From Methanobacteriota archaeon (GTDB lineage Archaea > Halobacteriota > Methanomicrobia > Methanomicrobiales > Methanomicrobiaceae): a stretch of 10,155 nt of DNA. The DNA is taken from assembly GCA_023396365.1 (NCBI GenBank), contig JAEWWL010000067.1, positions 1 through 10,155 of the forward strand, written 5' to 3'. Positions 1 through 7,081 of this stretch are shown here, in pieces (the stretch's first letter is position 1; the number at the start of each line of letters is the position of its first letter). A program made the position numbers and the translations under genes. The notes below the pieces were generated by a model. That model ran no database searches, was not told where the DNA came from, and saw only the letters and a program-made list of their open reading frames with translations.

Positions 1-120
1 GAGAGAGTTCATGCAGGCGAATTTTTAAGACTTTTATACGAACTTGCGCCTGATGAGGAGAAGTTCTACAAAGAAGGATTCGGCGAAGTCGAAGAAGAGA
101 TTGAAAAGATGAAAAAATAA
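1..120 (+). CDS. 3' end of an unrecognised gene (39 residues visible)
   Basis: Frame 1 is open from the window edge to a TAA at 118-120. The 39 visible residues begin ERVHAGEFLRLLYELAPDEE and end in a highly charged, probably helical tail (EVEEEIEKMKK). The acidic/lysine-rich composition is typical of the C-terminus of a soluble cytoplasmic archaeal protein, and codon use resembles the genes downstream. I do not recognise the family from this fragment. The gene runs in the same direction as hxlB, but 318 T-rich bases and a TATA-like element lie between them, so a shared transcript is unlikely. Confidence 0.7.
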   Translation, partial: ERVHAGEFLRLLYELAPDEEKFYKEGFGEVEEEIEKMKK

Positions 121-147
121 ATTAAAAAGTAATAATGCAGTCTGATT

Positions 148-290
148 AATTTTTAAAATTTTTTTTGGTTTTTTAAATTTTAATTTTTTTTTTGTTTTTT
201 AAATTTTATTTTTATTTTGTTTTTTAAAATTTTATTTTTTTCCCGGTTTTTTGATTAAATTTTTTTAAATTTCCCGGTCTTTTAATTTTC
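148..290 (+). repeat. T-rich imperfect tandem repeat, probable termination region
   Basis: The gap 121-438 has no plausible gene. Its first half is almost pure T with short A-runs and contains about five imperfect units. G-then-T6 landmarks fall at 168, 194, 219 and 246, with a further CCCGG at 273-277, giving spacings of about 25-31 bases. The first three units share G followed by T6 and AAATTTTA; the last two carry CCCGG instead. Long T-tracts after a stop codon are the usual archaeal termination signal, so this stretch probably ends transcription of the upstream gene. The repetition could be slippage in low-complexity DNA. Confidence 0.55.
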
Positions 291-332
291 CAGACTTTGA
301 TTTTTTATCTAATCAAAATTTCACATTAAGAC

Positions 333-344
333 GCATATAAAAAC
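333..344 (+). promoter_or_regulatory. Candidate TATA box for the hxlB cluster
   Basis: GCATATAAAAAC contains a good archaeal TATA-like core (ATATAAAA at 335-342). With the usual spacing of about 25 bases, transcription would start near 365, leaving a 5' leader of about 70 bases before the ATG at 439. A weak Shine-Dalgarno-like AGGTTGAT lies at 429-436. The rest of 291-438 shows nothing else I can name. Confidence 0.5.
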
Positions 345-438
345 TGTTTTAAAAGGCAATATTCATCCCGTATTGCAATTGAAAATAATGCCAAAAAGAA
401 TATTCTAATAATTCATAATGATAAGTACAGGTTGATTT

Positions 439-1041
439 ATGTCTGAGTGTGAAAAAGTTCAGGGTATGATCCGTCTCATGGCTTCCAAGATTGAAGACAT
501 GGCGGATTCTCTTTCAGAAGAGCAGGTCAAGCGTTTTATTGATGAAATTTTGGGTGCAGAGAGGATTTATGTAATGGGTGCCGGAAGATCCGGTCTTGTT
601 GCAAAGGCTTTTGCAATGAGGCTCATGCATCTTGGCTTTCATTCATATGTTATCGGAGAGACGATAACACCTGCAATGAAAAAAGGCGATATTGTTGTTG
701 CTTTTTCCGGTTCAGGAGAAACAAAGACAATAGCCGAACTGTGTGAGACTGCAAAAAATATCGGCGGCAGGATATGCCTTGTCTCATCCAAAGCCGAATC
801 AAGAATCGGAAAAATATCCGACTGCATTGTTGTAATAGAAAGCCACAGGGACAGCGTTGAGGATGAATCGGCAGAGTATGAAATCCGGCAGATGATGGGT
901 GAGCACAAATCATTCGCGCCGCTTGGAACTTTGTTTGAGACAGGATCAATGGTCTTTTCGGATTCACTTATATCTGCAATAATGGAGATAATTGAGTGCG
1001 ACGAGTGCGATCTTAAAGGCAGGCATGCAAACATCGAATGA
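439..1041 (+). CDS. hxlB: 6-phospho-3-hexuloisomerase (PHI), SIS domain
   Basis: This cytoplasmic enzyme interconverts 3-hexulose 6-phosphate and fructose 6-phosphate. In archaea lacking the oxidative pentose phosphate route, PHI works with hexulose-6-phosphate synthase in reverse to supply ribulose 5-phosphate and formaldehyde. The 200 residues match the family's usual length. A single SIS domain spans roughly 30-180. It has the sugar-phosphate loop GAGRSGLVAKAFAMR (47-61), the FSGSGET strand-loop (89-95) and FAPLGTLFE (159-167). The protein ends in RHANIE, a C-terminus typical of PHI. No hexulose-6-phosphate synthase gene lies in the window, so the partner must be encoded elsewhere, perhaps fused to Fae as in other methanogens. 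The ATG at 439 follows a weak ribosome site. The last codon overlaps the start of the aminotransferase gene (ATGA), suggesting translational coupling. Confidence 0.9.
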   Translation: MSECEKVQGMIRLMASKIEDMADSLSEEQVKRFIDEILGAERIYVMGAGRSGLVAKAFAMRLMHLGFHSYVIGETITPAMKKGDIVVAFSGSGETKTIAELCETAKNIGGRICLVSSKAESRIGKISDCIVVIESHRDSVEDESAEYEIRQMMGEHKSFAPLGTLFETGSMVFSDSLISAIMEIIECDECDLKGRHANIE

Positions 1042-2156
1042 AGAGTGCAGATATGAAAAAAGAGATATTTTCAAAAAGAGCCCGGACAGTTGAGATGTCA
1101 GGGATTAGAAAATTTTTCCAAAAAGCAAAGCCGGACTCAATTAACTTAGGAATTGGTCAGCCTGATTTTCCAACCCCTGAGCATGTAAAAAAAGCCGGAA
1201 TAAAAGCAATTGAAAACAATCTTACCGGATACACATTCAACTCAGGCGTTCCTGAATTAAGAGAGGCGGTTTCACAAAAGTTCAGCCGCGAAAACGGACT
1301 TGAATACTCAGCTGATCAGATAATAATTACGGCAGGCGCCGGAGAAGCGCTTTTTATTGCAATGCAGTCTTTGGTTGACAGCGGCGATACCGTTCTCTAC
1401 CAGGACCCGGGCTTTGTATCCTACAAAGAATGCACAGTCCTTTCAGGCGGAAGGCCCAGGGGAATTTCGCTTGACAAAAATCTTCACATTGATGTTGAAT
1501 CCTGCAAAGAGCAGCTTGACTCTGCAAAAGTTATAATTTTAAACACCCCGGGCAATCCGACAGGAGCTGTTGAAAGCGAAGAGTCAGTTAAGGCAATTGC
1601 CCAGTATGCCGAAGATAAGGGCGTTACAGTAATCTCTGATGAGGTTTATGAGCATTTCATCTATGAGAAAAAGCATTATTCAGCGGCAAATTATTCTGAC
1701 AACACAATGACTGTCAATGCCTCAAGCAAAACTTTTTCCATGACAGGCTGGAGGCTTGGGTACATCGCCGGGCCGCAGAGCTATATTGATCAGTGCTTAA
1801 AGATTCATCAGTACTGCCAGACATGCGCCTCATCAGTATCGCAGTATGCCGCAATTGCAGCCTACACAGGCAGCACGGACTGTGTAACGGAGATGAAAAA
1901 AGAGTACGGAATTAGACGCGAACTCTTATACAACGGGCTTAAAAATCTTGGATTTGATTTTCCAAAGCCTGAGGGTGCATTTTATATGTTTGTGCCGATG
2001 GAAAAAACTATGTTTGAAAAAATCATCGACGCAGGCGTTGTAATAATTCCCGGAGATGCGTTTGGAGAGAATGCAAAAGACTATGCAAGATTCAGCTACG
2101 CGGCATCGCGTGAGAACATCACTGAAGCATTAAAGAGAATAGAAAGCGTAATTTAG
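1038..2156 (+). CDS. Class I/II pyridoxal-phosphate aminotransferase (AspC/AlaT-like)
   Basis: This fold-type I PLP enzyme transfers an amino group between an amino acid and a 2-oxo acid. At 372 residues it has normal length. Visible motifs in order are an N-terminal substrate segment (NLGIGQPDFPTP, 36-47), GAGEALF (100-106), NPTG (173-176, Asn173 beside the cofactor), DEVYE (201-205, Asp201 to the pyridine nitrogen and Tyr204 to the 3'-oxygen), SSKTFSMTGWRLGY (229-242, Schiff-base Lys231, phosphate contact Arg239), and Arg351 in RFSYA for the substrate carboxylate. The set is complete, so the enzyme should be active. The substrate cannot be read from these motifs; aspartate, alanine or aromatic amino acids are possible. 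The start at 1038 gives an ATGA overlap with hxlB. An in-frame ATG at 1053 is an alternative, and neither has a clear ribosome site. Confidence 0.9.
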   Translation: MKSADMKKEIFSKRARTVEMSGIRKFFQKAKPDSINLGIGQPDFPTPEHVKKAGIKAIENNLTGYTFNSGVPELREAVSQKFSRENGLEYSADQIIITAGAGEALFIAMQSLVDSGDTVLYQDPGFVSYKECTVLSGGRPRGISLDKNLHIDVESCKEQLDSAKVIILNTPGNPTGAVESEESVKAIAQYAEDKGVTVISDEVYEHFIYEKKHYSAANYSDNTMTVNASSKTFSMTGWRLGYIAGPQSYIDQCLKIHQYCQTCASSVSQYAAIAAYTGSTDCVTEMKKEYGIRRELLYNGLKNLGFDFPKPEGAFYMFVPMEKTMFEKIIDAGVVIIPGDAFGENAKDYARFSYAASRENITEALKRIESVI

Positions 2157-2160
2157 GTGA
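2156..2160 (+). promoter_or_regulatory. Shine-Dalgarno GGTGA that sets the M42 peptidase start
   Basis: GGTGA overlaps the last base of the aminotransferase TAG stop and lies 5 bases before an ATG at 2166. It is the strongest ribosome site in this cluster. Its position favours ATG 2166 over the in-frame GTG at 2157, because that GTG sits inside the Shine-Dalgarno sequence itself. Confidence 0.7.
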
Positions 2161-2165
2161 GAAAT

Positions 2166-3203
2166 ATGGTAAAGGAATTATTAAAGAAATTATCCGACGC
2201 CCACGGACTTTCAAGCTACGAAGGAAATATCCGCGATATAATAAGAAAAGAGCTTGACGGTTTTGTAGACGAAATCTATGAAGACAAACTTGGAAATTTA
2301 ATCACCGTTAAAAAAGGCGGGGATTTTAAGTTCATGATTGCATCTCACATGGATGAAATTGGTTTTATGGTGCAGTACATCGATGAGAAGGGATTTATCA
2401 AATTCGTTCCAATCGGCGGATGGTTCACGCCCACTGCATATACGCAAAGAGTAATCCTCCACGGGAAAAAAGGGCCGGTTACAGGTGTAATCGGTGCAAA
2501 GCCTCCGCATGTAATGTCGCCTGAGGATCGCAAAAAAGAGCTTAAGATTGAGGATATGTTCATCGACATCGGAACAATAAGCGAGGAGGAGACCAAAGAA
2601 TTAGGAATTGAAATCGGCACTCCCATTACAATTGACCGTGAGCTAAAAGAGCTTGCAAACAATCGTGTAACAGGAAAAGCGCTTGACAACCGCGTTGGCG
2701 TTGCTGTTTTAATCGAAGTTTTGAAAAATGTCAAATCGCCTCATACAATATACGGTGTTTTTACAGTTCAGGAGGAGATAGGCTTAAAGGGTGCAAAGAC
2801 AAGCGCCTTTGCAATAAAGCCTGACTGCGCAATTGCAACAGATGTAACAATCCCCGGAGATCACCCGGGAATTACAAAAAAGGATGCATCAATTGAGATG
2901 GGAAAAGGCCCGGTGCTTGTTCTTGTAAGCGCTTCAGGAAGGGGGCTTATGGCAGACTGGAAGCTTTCAGACTGGCTTAGAAAAACAGGAGATAAGAATA
3001 AGATTCCCTATCAGCTTGAAGTTGGCGACGGCGGAAACACTGATGCCTCTATAATCAACCTTGTAAGAGACGGTATTCCAAGTATTCCCTTTTCGATTGC
3101 ATCACGCTACATCCACTCACCGGTCGAGGTTGTCGACTTAAAGGATGTTGAAGACGGTATAAGGCTTTTAACTGAAGCACTTAAAACAAAACCTAAATTC
3201 TGA
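2166..3203 (+). CDS. M42 family metallo-aminopeptidase (TET-like)
   Basis: M42 peptidases are cytoplasmic di-metal aminopeptidases that form large tetrahedral (TET) dodecamers in archaea and trim peptides left by the proteasome. From ATG 2166 the protein is 345 residues, normal for the family; starting at GTG 2157 would add three. Counting from the ATG, the metal and catalytic residues appear complete: His61 and Asp63 in SHMDE, bridging Asp174 in ALDNRVG, catalytic Glu203 and metal-binding Glu204 in QEEIGLKGA, Asp226 in ATDVT, and His317 in YIHSP. An M42-type dimerisation domain is inserted at roughly 70-165. The gene follows the aminotransferase with almost no gap, so the two are probably co-transcribed. 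Some members were first annotated as endoglucanases, but the motifs here are those of a peptidase. Which residue it prefers is not evident. Confidence 0.9.
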   Translation: MVKELLKKLSDAHGLSSYEGNIRDIIRKELDGFVDEIYEDKLGNLITVKKGGDFKFMIASHMDEIGFMVQYIDEKGFIKFVPIGGWFTPTAYTQRVILHGKKGPVTGVIGAKPPHVMSPEDRKKELKIEDMFIDIGTISEEETKELGIEIGTPITIDRELKELANNRVTGKALDNRVGVAVLIEVLKNVKSPHTIYGVFTVQEEIGLKGAKTSAFAIKPDCAIATDVTIPGDHPGITKKDASIEMGKGPVLVLVSASGRGLMADWKLSDWLRKTGDKNKIPYQLEVGDGGNTDASIINLVRDGIPSIPFSIASRYIHSPVEVVDLKDVEDGIRLLTEALKTKPKF

Positions 3204-3218
3204 AAATTTATTAATTGC

Positions 3219-3240
3219 TTTTTTTTTTAATTTTTTTTAG
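3219..3240 (+). terminator. T-run terminator after the M42 gene
   Basis: Two T-runs separated by AA begin 15 bases after the TGA at 3201-3203. No stable hairpin precedes them, which fits archaeal U-tract termination. This marks the likely end of the hxlB-aminotransferase-M42 transcript. Confidence 0.55.
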
Positions 3241-3299
3241 GTTAATTTTTAATTATCTTTTGGGCAGATCAGATGTAAGATTTTAATCTGGCAGGCATA

Positions 3300-3312
3300 T
3301 CTATATAGAATA
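3300..3312 (+). promoter_or_regulatory. Candidate TATA box for the phosphate transporter gene
   Basis: TCTATATAGAATA resembles an archaeal TATA element. It predicts a start near 3333 and a leader of about 38 bases. A Shine-Dalgarno-like GGAG at 3359-3362 lies 8 bases before the ATG at 3371. Confidence 0.5.
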
Positions 3313-3370
3313 CATCTGAAGTATTATCTAATACCGCAGATTTTGGCTGCATTATTCCGGAGATATAATT

Positions 3371-5050
3371 ATGATTACCTGGGAGATGATATTTGCAATA
3401 ATTCCCGGAATAATTTTATTTTTATACGGAATCGAGCAGTTCTCAAAGGAAGTGCAGCTTGCATCAGGTGAGTACTTCCGTGATACAATCCAGAATATCA
3501 CAAAAACGCCAATCCGCGGAACAATTGCCGGAACGGTTGTTACAGCACTCATCCAGTCAAGCATGGCAACAACTGTAATTACAGTTGGTCTTGTAAATTC
3601 CGGAATTATATCTTTTACATCATCTCTTGGAGTAATCTTTGGCGCAAACCTTGGAACAACCTTAACATCACAGCTGATTGCGCTAAACTTTACATCATTT
3701 GCGCCGTTTTTAATTCTGATTGGTTTTGTAATCAGCATTACGCAGAGCAGATACAAGGTCTTTGGAAGGCCGGTGTTTTACTTCGGACTTGTATTCTTCA
3801 GCCTTTCACTGATATCAGGCGTAATGATCCCTTACCAGAATTCCCCTGAGCTTTTGGAGATTATGTCAATAATGGACAATGTCTTCGTTGCAATTTTATT
3901 TGGAGTGGCTGTAACAATTTTGTTTCAGTCAAGCTCTGTTACAACCGGACTTGTGGTGCTAATGGCCCAGAGCGGACTTATAGCACCTTCAATTGCAATT
4001 CCGATTCTGATGGGCGCAAACCTTGGAACTCCTTTTACAACGCTTCTCGTGGCATTCCGGATGAACACATCTGCAAGACGGGCGGCAGTCTCACATTTTC
4101 TCTTCAACTTCCTTGGTGTTTTGATATTCCTGCCGCTTTTGGGGCCGCTTACAGATTTAATAGATGCAATCGGAGGAAGTCCGGGCCAGGAGGTTGCAAA
4201 TGCGCATCTCATATTCAATTTGTCATGCTGCGTAATCTTTTTAATACTTATAAAGCCGTTTGAAAGTCTTGTCATACGCCTTGTTCCGGGAAGAGAGGAC
4301 GATATTGTACTTATGCCGCAGTATCTGCAAAAGCCGCTTCCTGATGATTACAAAGATGCATGGATTTTAATTGAGAAGGAAATTTTAAATCTTTTCAGCC
4401 AGTCTGAAAAACTTTTGCAGGAGATAAACCCGGTACTTGAAGATCCCAAAAATTACACTCCGAGAATTAAGCAGCTGCATGATTACGCGGATTACCTTGA
4501 CGGGCAGATAAACGATGCCTCATTTGAGCTTTCAAAAAGAGATCTAAGTCAGGGTGAAGCGGCATATCTTGCAGGTCTTGACAGGATTGCAAAATTAGGA
4601 GAGGTTTTATCTGATCAGATATGGGAGCTTGCAGAAATTATCCACCAGATTCAGGAGAAAAACATTTCACTCATAAACGAATCAAGGCAGGCGATAAATC
4701 AGTCTCTTGTTCCGTGCAGCATGAATTTAAAATCACTGATTGAGTCATTTCCTGTGATAAGTGATGACTTAAACTCATCGATGAGAGAAAAAGATGATAT
4801 TCTCCGCGACATCATGACATTTCAGTACCGCCAGTATCTCAAAAGGTTTGCATCAAGGAAAAGTCCGGCAGGAAGCGCTTTTTCAAGAGCTCTTTTTCAG
4901 GTTGAGGGAATTTCAACAACTATCAGGGAGATTAGAAAATCAACCCGCCTTTTGATGAAAGATAAGGAATTAATTGAAAAACAGGCAGCAGAGGAGCCAA
5001 AGTCCGGCGAATCTGAACATAATCCCGGACAGACCGAAGAAAAAAAATAA
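3371..5050 (+). CDS. Na+/phosphate cotransporter family protein with PhoU-like C-terminal domain
   Basis: This is a 559-residue integral membrane protein of the Na/Pi-cotransporter (PF02690/NptA-like) family, expected to import phosphate with sodium. The membrane part (about 1-305) has two inverted halves, each with a QSS motif and a GANLGT motif: Gln62-Ser64 and 91-96 in the first, Gln186-Ser188 and 215-220 in the second. About eight hydrophobic segments are visible. From about 310 to 535 the protein is soluble, helical and charged, as in the PhoU-like domains fused to prokaryotic relatives. The last ~20 residues are a Lys/Glu-rich tail. It appears to be transcribed alone from the TATA-like element at 3300. 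No pst or phoU genes are visible nearby. Phosphate as the substrate is a family-level inference. Confidence 0.88.
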   Translation: MITWEMIFAIIPGIILFLYGIEQFSKEVQLASGEYFRDTIQNITKTPIRGTIAGTVVTALIQSSMATTVITVGLVNSGIISFTSSLGVIFGANLGTTLTSQLIALNFTSFAPFLILIGFVISITQSRYKVFGRPVFYFGLVFFSLSLISGVMIPYQNSPELLEIMSIMDNVFVAILFGVAVTILFQSSSVTTGLVVLMAQSGLIAPSIAIPILMGANLGTPFTTLLVAFRMNTSARRAAVSHFLFNFLGVLIFLPLLGPLTDLIDAIGGSPGQEVANAHLIFNLSCCVIFLILIKPFESLVIRLVPGREDDIVLMPQYLQKPLPDDYKDAWILIEKEILNLFSQSEKLLQEINPVLEDPKNYTPRIKQLHDYADYLDGQINDASFELSKRDLSQGEAAYLAGLDRIAKLGEVLSDQIWELAEIIHQIQEKNISLINESRQAINQSLVPCSMNLKSLIESFPVISDDLNSSMREKDDILRDIMTFQYRQYLKRFASRKSPAGSAFSRALFQVEGISTTIREIRKSTRLLMKDKELIEKQAAEEPKSGESEHNPGQTEEKK

Positions 5051-5069
5051 AATTTCAAAAAAAGCACAC

Positions 5070-5089
5070 CTGAAGGGCAGAGCCTTTAG
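5070..5089. other. Small hairpin between transporter and lipoprotein genes
   Basis: CTGAAGG (5070-5076) pairs with CCTTTAG (5083-5089), including one G-T pair, around a 6-base loop. On the + strand it is followed by A-runs rather than T-runs, so it is not a classic terminator. It may be a 3' end processing or stability element of the transporter mRNA. Confidence 0.35.
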
Positions 5090-5130
5090 TATCCAAAAAA
5101 AAAATAAAAAAAAATTGTGAATACAAAAGA

Positions 5131-5140
5131 ATAAAATATT
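5131..5140 (+). promoter_or_regulatory. Candidate TATA box for the lipoprotein gene
   Basis: ATAAAATATT lies about 27 bases upstream of the ATG at 5163, and no Shine-Dalgarno sequence precedes that ATG. The spacing suggests a leaderless or nearly leaderless transcript, which is common in archaea. Confidence 0.4.
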
Positions 5141-5162
5141 AGTTTAAGTAATATGCATAACC

Positions 5163-5657
5163 ATGAGGAAATTATCAGTTATTTTTCTGGCAATTGTCTT
5201 TGCAGCTTTGGTTCTTGCTGCAGGATGTACAGACTCCGGTGCTGTTGCGCCGCAACCCACACAGACTTCAGGTCAGACAGCATCGCCGACACCTTTTACA
5301 GAACAGACCGCAGTGCAGTCTGATCTTGTTCCGCAGCCGACACAGGAGGCTCCTTCTAAGTATCTTGTCGATGTTCAGGTTGACAAGGATATTGTGTTTG
5401 GAACAATCACTGCAACATTCCGCGGCGGAATGGGACAAAACTTTGTTACTGACATCATTGTTGACACTTACTTTGCAGACGGCGGACATGAGACAAAGCA
5501 CCTGAGCTATGAAAATATTGGTGATGTTGTTGAATTCAAAGGCAACCCAAACAAAAAAGACCGTGTTAAAGTAACAGTTGAATATGCCGGCAGTCTTGGA
5601 ACATACATTATTTCAGATCAGCTCGTCCCTGAGAAACTTCCGCAGCAGCTGAGCTGA
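5163..5657 (+). CDS. Small secreted lipoprotein of unknown function
   Basis: The 164-residue protein starts with a classical lipoprotein signal: basic MRK, a hydrophobic core (4-20), then the lipobox LAAGC with Cys22 as the likely lipid-anchored residue. Residues 23-65 are a low-complexity Thr/Pro/Gln/Ser linker, typical of a spacer holding a domain away from the membrane. Residues about 66-155 look beta-rich (alternating strands such as KYLVDVQVDKDIVFGTI) and may form one small sandwich-like domain. I recognise no catalytic motif. Similar short Thr/Pro-linker lipoproteins are common in Methanomicrobiales and are mostly uncharacterised. A T-run follows the stop, so it appears to be a single-gene unit. 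Exposure on the outer face of the membrane is inferred from the signal. Confidence 0.8.
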   Translation: MRKLSVIFLAIVFAALVLAAGCTDSGAVAPQPTQTSGQTASPTPFTEQTAVQSDLVPQPTQEAPSKYLVDVQVDKDIVFGTITATFRGGMGQNFVTDIIVDTYFADGGHETKHLSYENIGDVVEFKGNPNKKDRVKVTVEYAGSLGTYIISDQLVPEKLPQQLS

Positions 5658-5673
5658 ATAATTATAATTTCAT

Positions 5674-5687
5674 CTTTTTTTCTTTTT
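5674..5687 (+). terminator. T-run terminator after the lipoprotein gene
   Basis: A run of T broken by a single C begins 16 bases after the TGA at 5655-5657, with no clear hairpin before it. It fits archaeal U-tract termination. Confidence 0.5.
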
Positions 5688-5717
5688 GGGAACAGTGTTA
5701 AATTGGTTTGGGATACA

Positions 5718-5729
5718 ATTAATAAAAGC
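5718..5729 (+). promoter_or_regulatory. Candidate TATA box for argG
   Basis: ATTAATAAAAGC is the better of two TATA-like stretches before argG; another lies at about 5745-5759. It predicts a start near 5750 and a leader of about 35 bases. GGAG at 5774-5777, 9 bases before the ATG at 5787, is a good ribosome site. No ARG-box-like operator was recognised. Confidence 0.35.
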
Positions 5730-5786
5730 AGAATTTCAATCTTAATTTAAAATTAATATCTCTTAAAAAAAAAGGAGTATCAGTAA

Positions 5787-6980
5787 ATGGGAAAAGGAAA
5801 AGTTGTTCTTGCATTCTCCGGCGGTCTTGACACATCTGTGTGCGTGCCGCTTTTAAAGGAGCATTATGGATTTGATGAGGTAATTACTGTGGCAGTCGAT
5901 GTGGGCCAGCCCCCGCAGGATATAAAGAATGCAACAGAGAAGGGCAATAAAATTGCCGACAGGCATTATACAATCGATATCAAAGACAGGTTTGTTGAAG
6001 AGCAGCTCTTCCCTTCAATAAAGGCTAACGGCTCATACGAAGGCTACCCGATGGGAACAGCCCTTGCACGCCCGCTTATTGCAGAAGAGATTGTAAAAAT
6101 CGCAAAAAAAGAGGGGGCAGGCACTGTTGCCCACGGCTGCACCGGAAAAGGAAATGATCAGCTTCGCTTTGATTTTGTCTTCAGAAAAGAGGGCCTGGAG
6201 ATTATCGCTCCAATGCGTGAGATGAATTTAACACGCGAATGGGAGATTGAGTATGCTGAAAAGCATGGTGTTCCTGTCTCTGCTTCAAAGGGAAAATCAT
6301 ATTCTGTTGATGAAAACTGCTGGAGCAGGAGTATTGAGGGAGGAGTTTTGGAAGATCCGTCAGTTCATCCCTCAGACGATATCTACGGCTGGACCGTCTC
6401 TGCAGCAAAAGCTTCCGATACCCCGGAAGAGATTAAAATCGGATTTGAGAAGGGCGTTCCGGTATCTTTAAACGGCAAAAAGATGAAAGGTCTTGATCTG
6501 ATTGTTGAATTAAACCGCATCGCCGGAAAACACGGTGTGGGCCGAAACGATATGATTGAGGACAGAATTTTAGGCCTTAAGGCGCGTGAAATATATGAGC
6601 ATCCGGCAGCAACCGTTCTTTTAAAAGCACATGCTGATCTTGAAAGGCTTGTTTTAAGCCGTCAGGAACTTTCTTTTAAGCGGATTGTTGATGACAAATG
6701 GTCAGAGCTTGGATACATGGGACTTATTCATGAGCCGCTTTTTGCAGCCCTTTCAGCCTTTGTCAACAAAACACAGGAGAGAGTTTTTGGAGACGTTGAC
6801 GTAATTTTATACAAGGGAAGCGTAACCGTTGCAGGCAGAAGCTCTCCGAATGCATTGTATTCAGATGATCTTGTCTCGTTTGAGAGTAAGACAATTGATC
6901 AAAATGACGCTGTGGGATTCTCCGCTTACTATGGATTCCAGGCAAGAATGAAAGAACTGATTGCAAAAAAGAAGAATTAA
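5787..6980 (+). CDS. argG: Argininosuccinate synthase
   Basis: ArgG joins citrulline and aspartate, using ATP, to give argininosuccinate, the penultimate step of arginine synthesis in the cytoplasm. At 397 residues it has the usual length for the family. The N-terminal ATP-pyrophosphatase motif SGGLDTS is at 11-17. The family signature AHGCTGKGNDQLRF follows at 115-128. The segment SYSVDENCWSRSIEGG (171-186) matches the citrulline/aspartate-binding region. The C-terminal tetramerisation helix ends in a Lys-rich tail. The gene stands alone: argH and other arginine genes are not in the window, a promoter-like gap precedes it and a hairpin plus T-tract follows. The ATG has a clear GGAG site upstream. 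Nothing suggests transfer or damage. Confidence 0.96.
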   Translation: MGKGKVVLAFSGGLDTSVCVPLLKEHYGFDEVITVAVDVGQPPQDIKNATEKGNKIADRHYTIDIKDRFVEEQLFPSIKANGSYEGYPMGTALARPLIAEEIVKIAKKEGAGTVAHGCTGKGNDQLRFDFVFRKEGLEIIAPMREMNLTREWEIEYAEKHGVPVSASKGKSYSVDENCWSRSIEGGVLEDPSVHPSDDIYGWTVSAAKASDTPEEIKIGFEKGVPVSLNGKKMKGLDLIVELNRIAGKHGVGRNDMIEDRILGLKAREIYEHPAATVLLKAHADLERLVLSRQELSFKRIVDDKWSELGYMGLIHEPLFAALSAFVNKTQERVFGDVDVILYKGSVTVAGRSSPNALYSDDLVSFESKTIDQNDAVGFSAYYGFQARMKELIAKKKN

Positions 6981-7020
6981 TCTTCTTAGTTTAATTTCCA
7001 ATTTTTTTTAAATTTTTTTG
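6969..7020 (+). terminator. Hairpin plus T-tract overlapping the argG stop codon
   Basis: AAGAAGA (6969-6975) and TCTTCTT (6981-6987) form a perfect 7 bp stem around a 5-base loop that contains most of the argG TAA stop. Two T-runs follow at about 7001-7019. The arrangement resembles an intrinsic terminator beginning inside the coding sequence. The T-tract alone would probably suffice in an archaeon. Confidence 0.6.
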
Positions 7021-7029
7021 TTTTAATTA

Positions 7030-7066
7030 TTTATGACGAAAAGAAAGGTTTAATCATAAAAAAAAT
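7030..7066 (+). promoter_or_regulatory. Inverted repeat and TATA-like element before the marker 14 gene
   Basis: TTTATGA (7030-7036) and TCATAAA (7054-7060) are a perfect 7 bp inverted repeat spaced by 17 bases. The right arm runs into an A-rich TATA-like stretch (TCATAAAAAAAAT, 7054-7066) centred about 24 bases before the ATG at 7082. That spacing fits leaderless transcription, and no Shine-Dalgarno precedes the ATG. A regulator bound to the arms could cover the TATA element; this is inference from position only. Confidence 0.4.
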
Positions 7067-7081
7067 AGTATTGAGTAATGT

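Noticed and set aside
639..1034. - strand frames over hxlB
   Set aside because: They are antisense to a well-recognised enzyme and encode Ser/Ile-rich sequence with no family resemblance.
5070..5089. Hairpin as intrinsic terminator on the + strand
   Set aside because: A-runs, not T-runs, follow it, so it was kept only as an unassigned hairpin.
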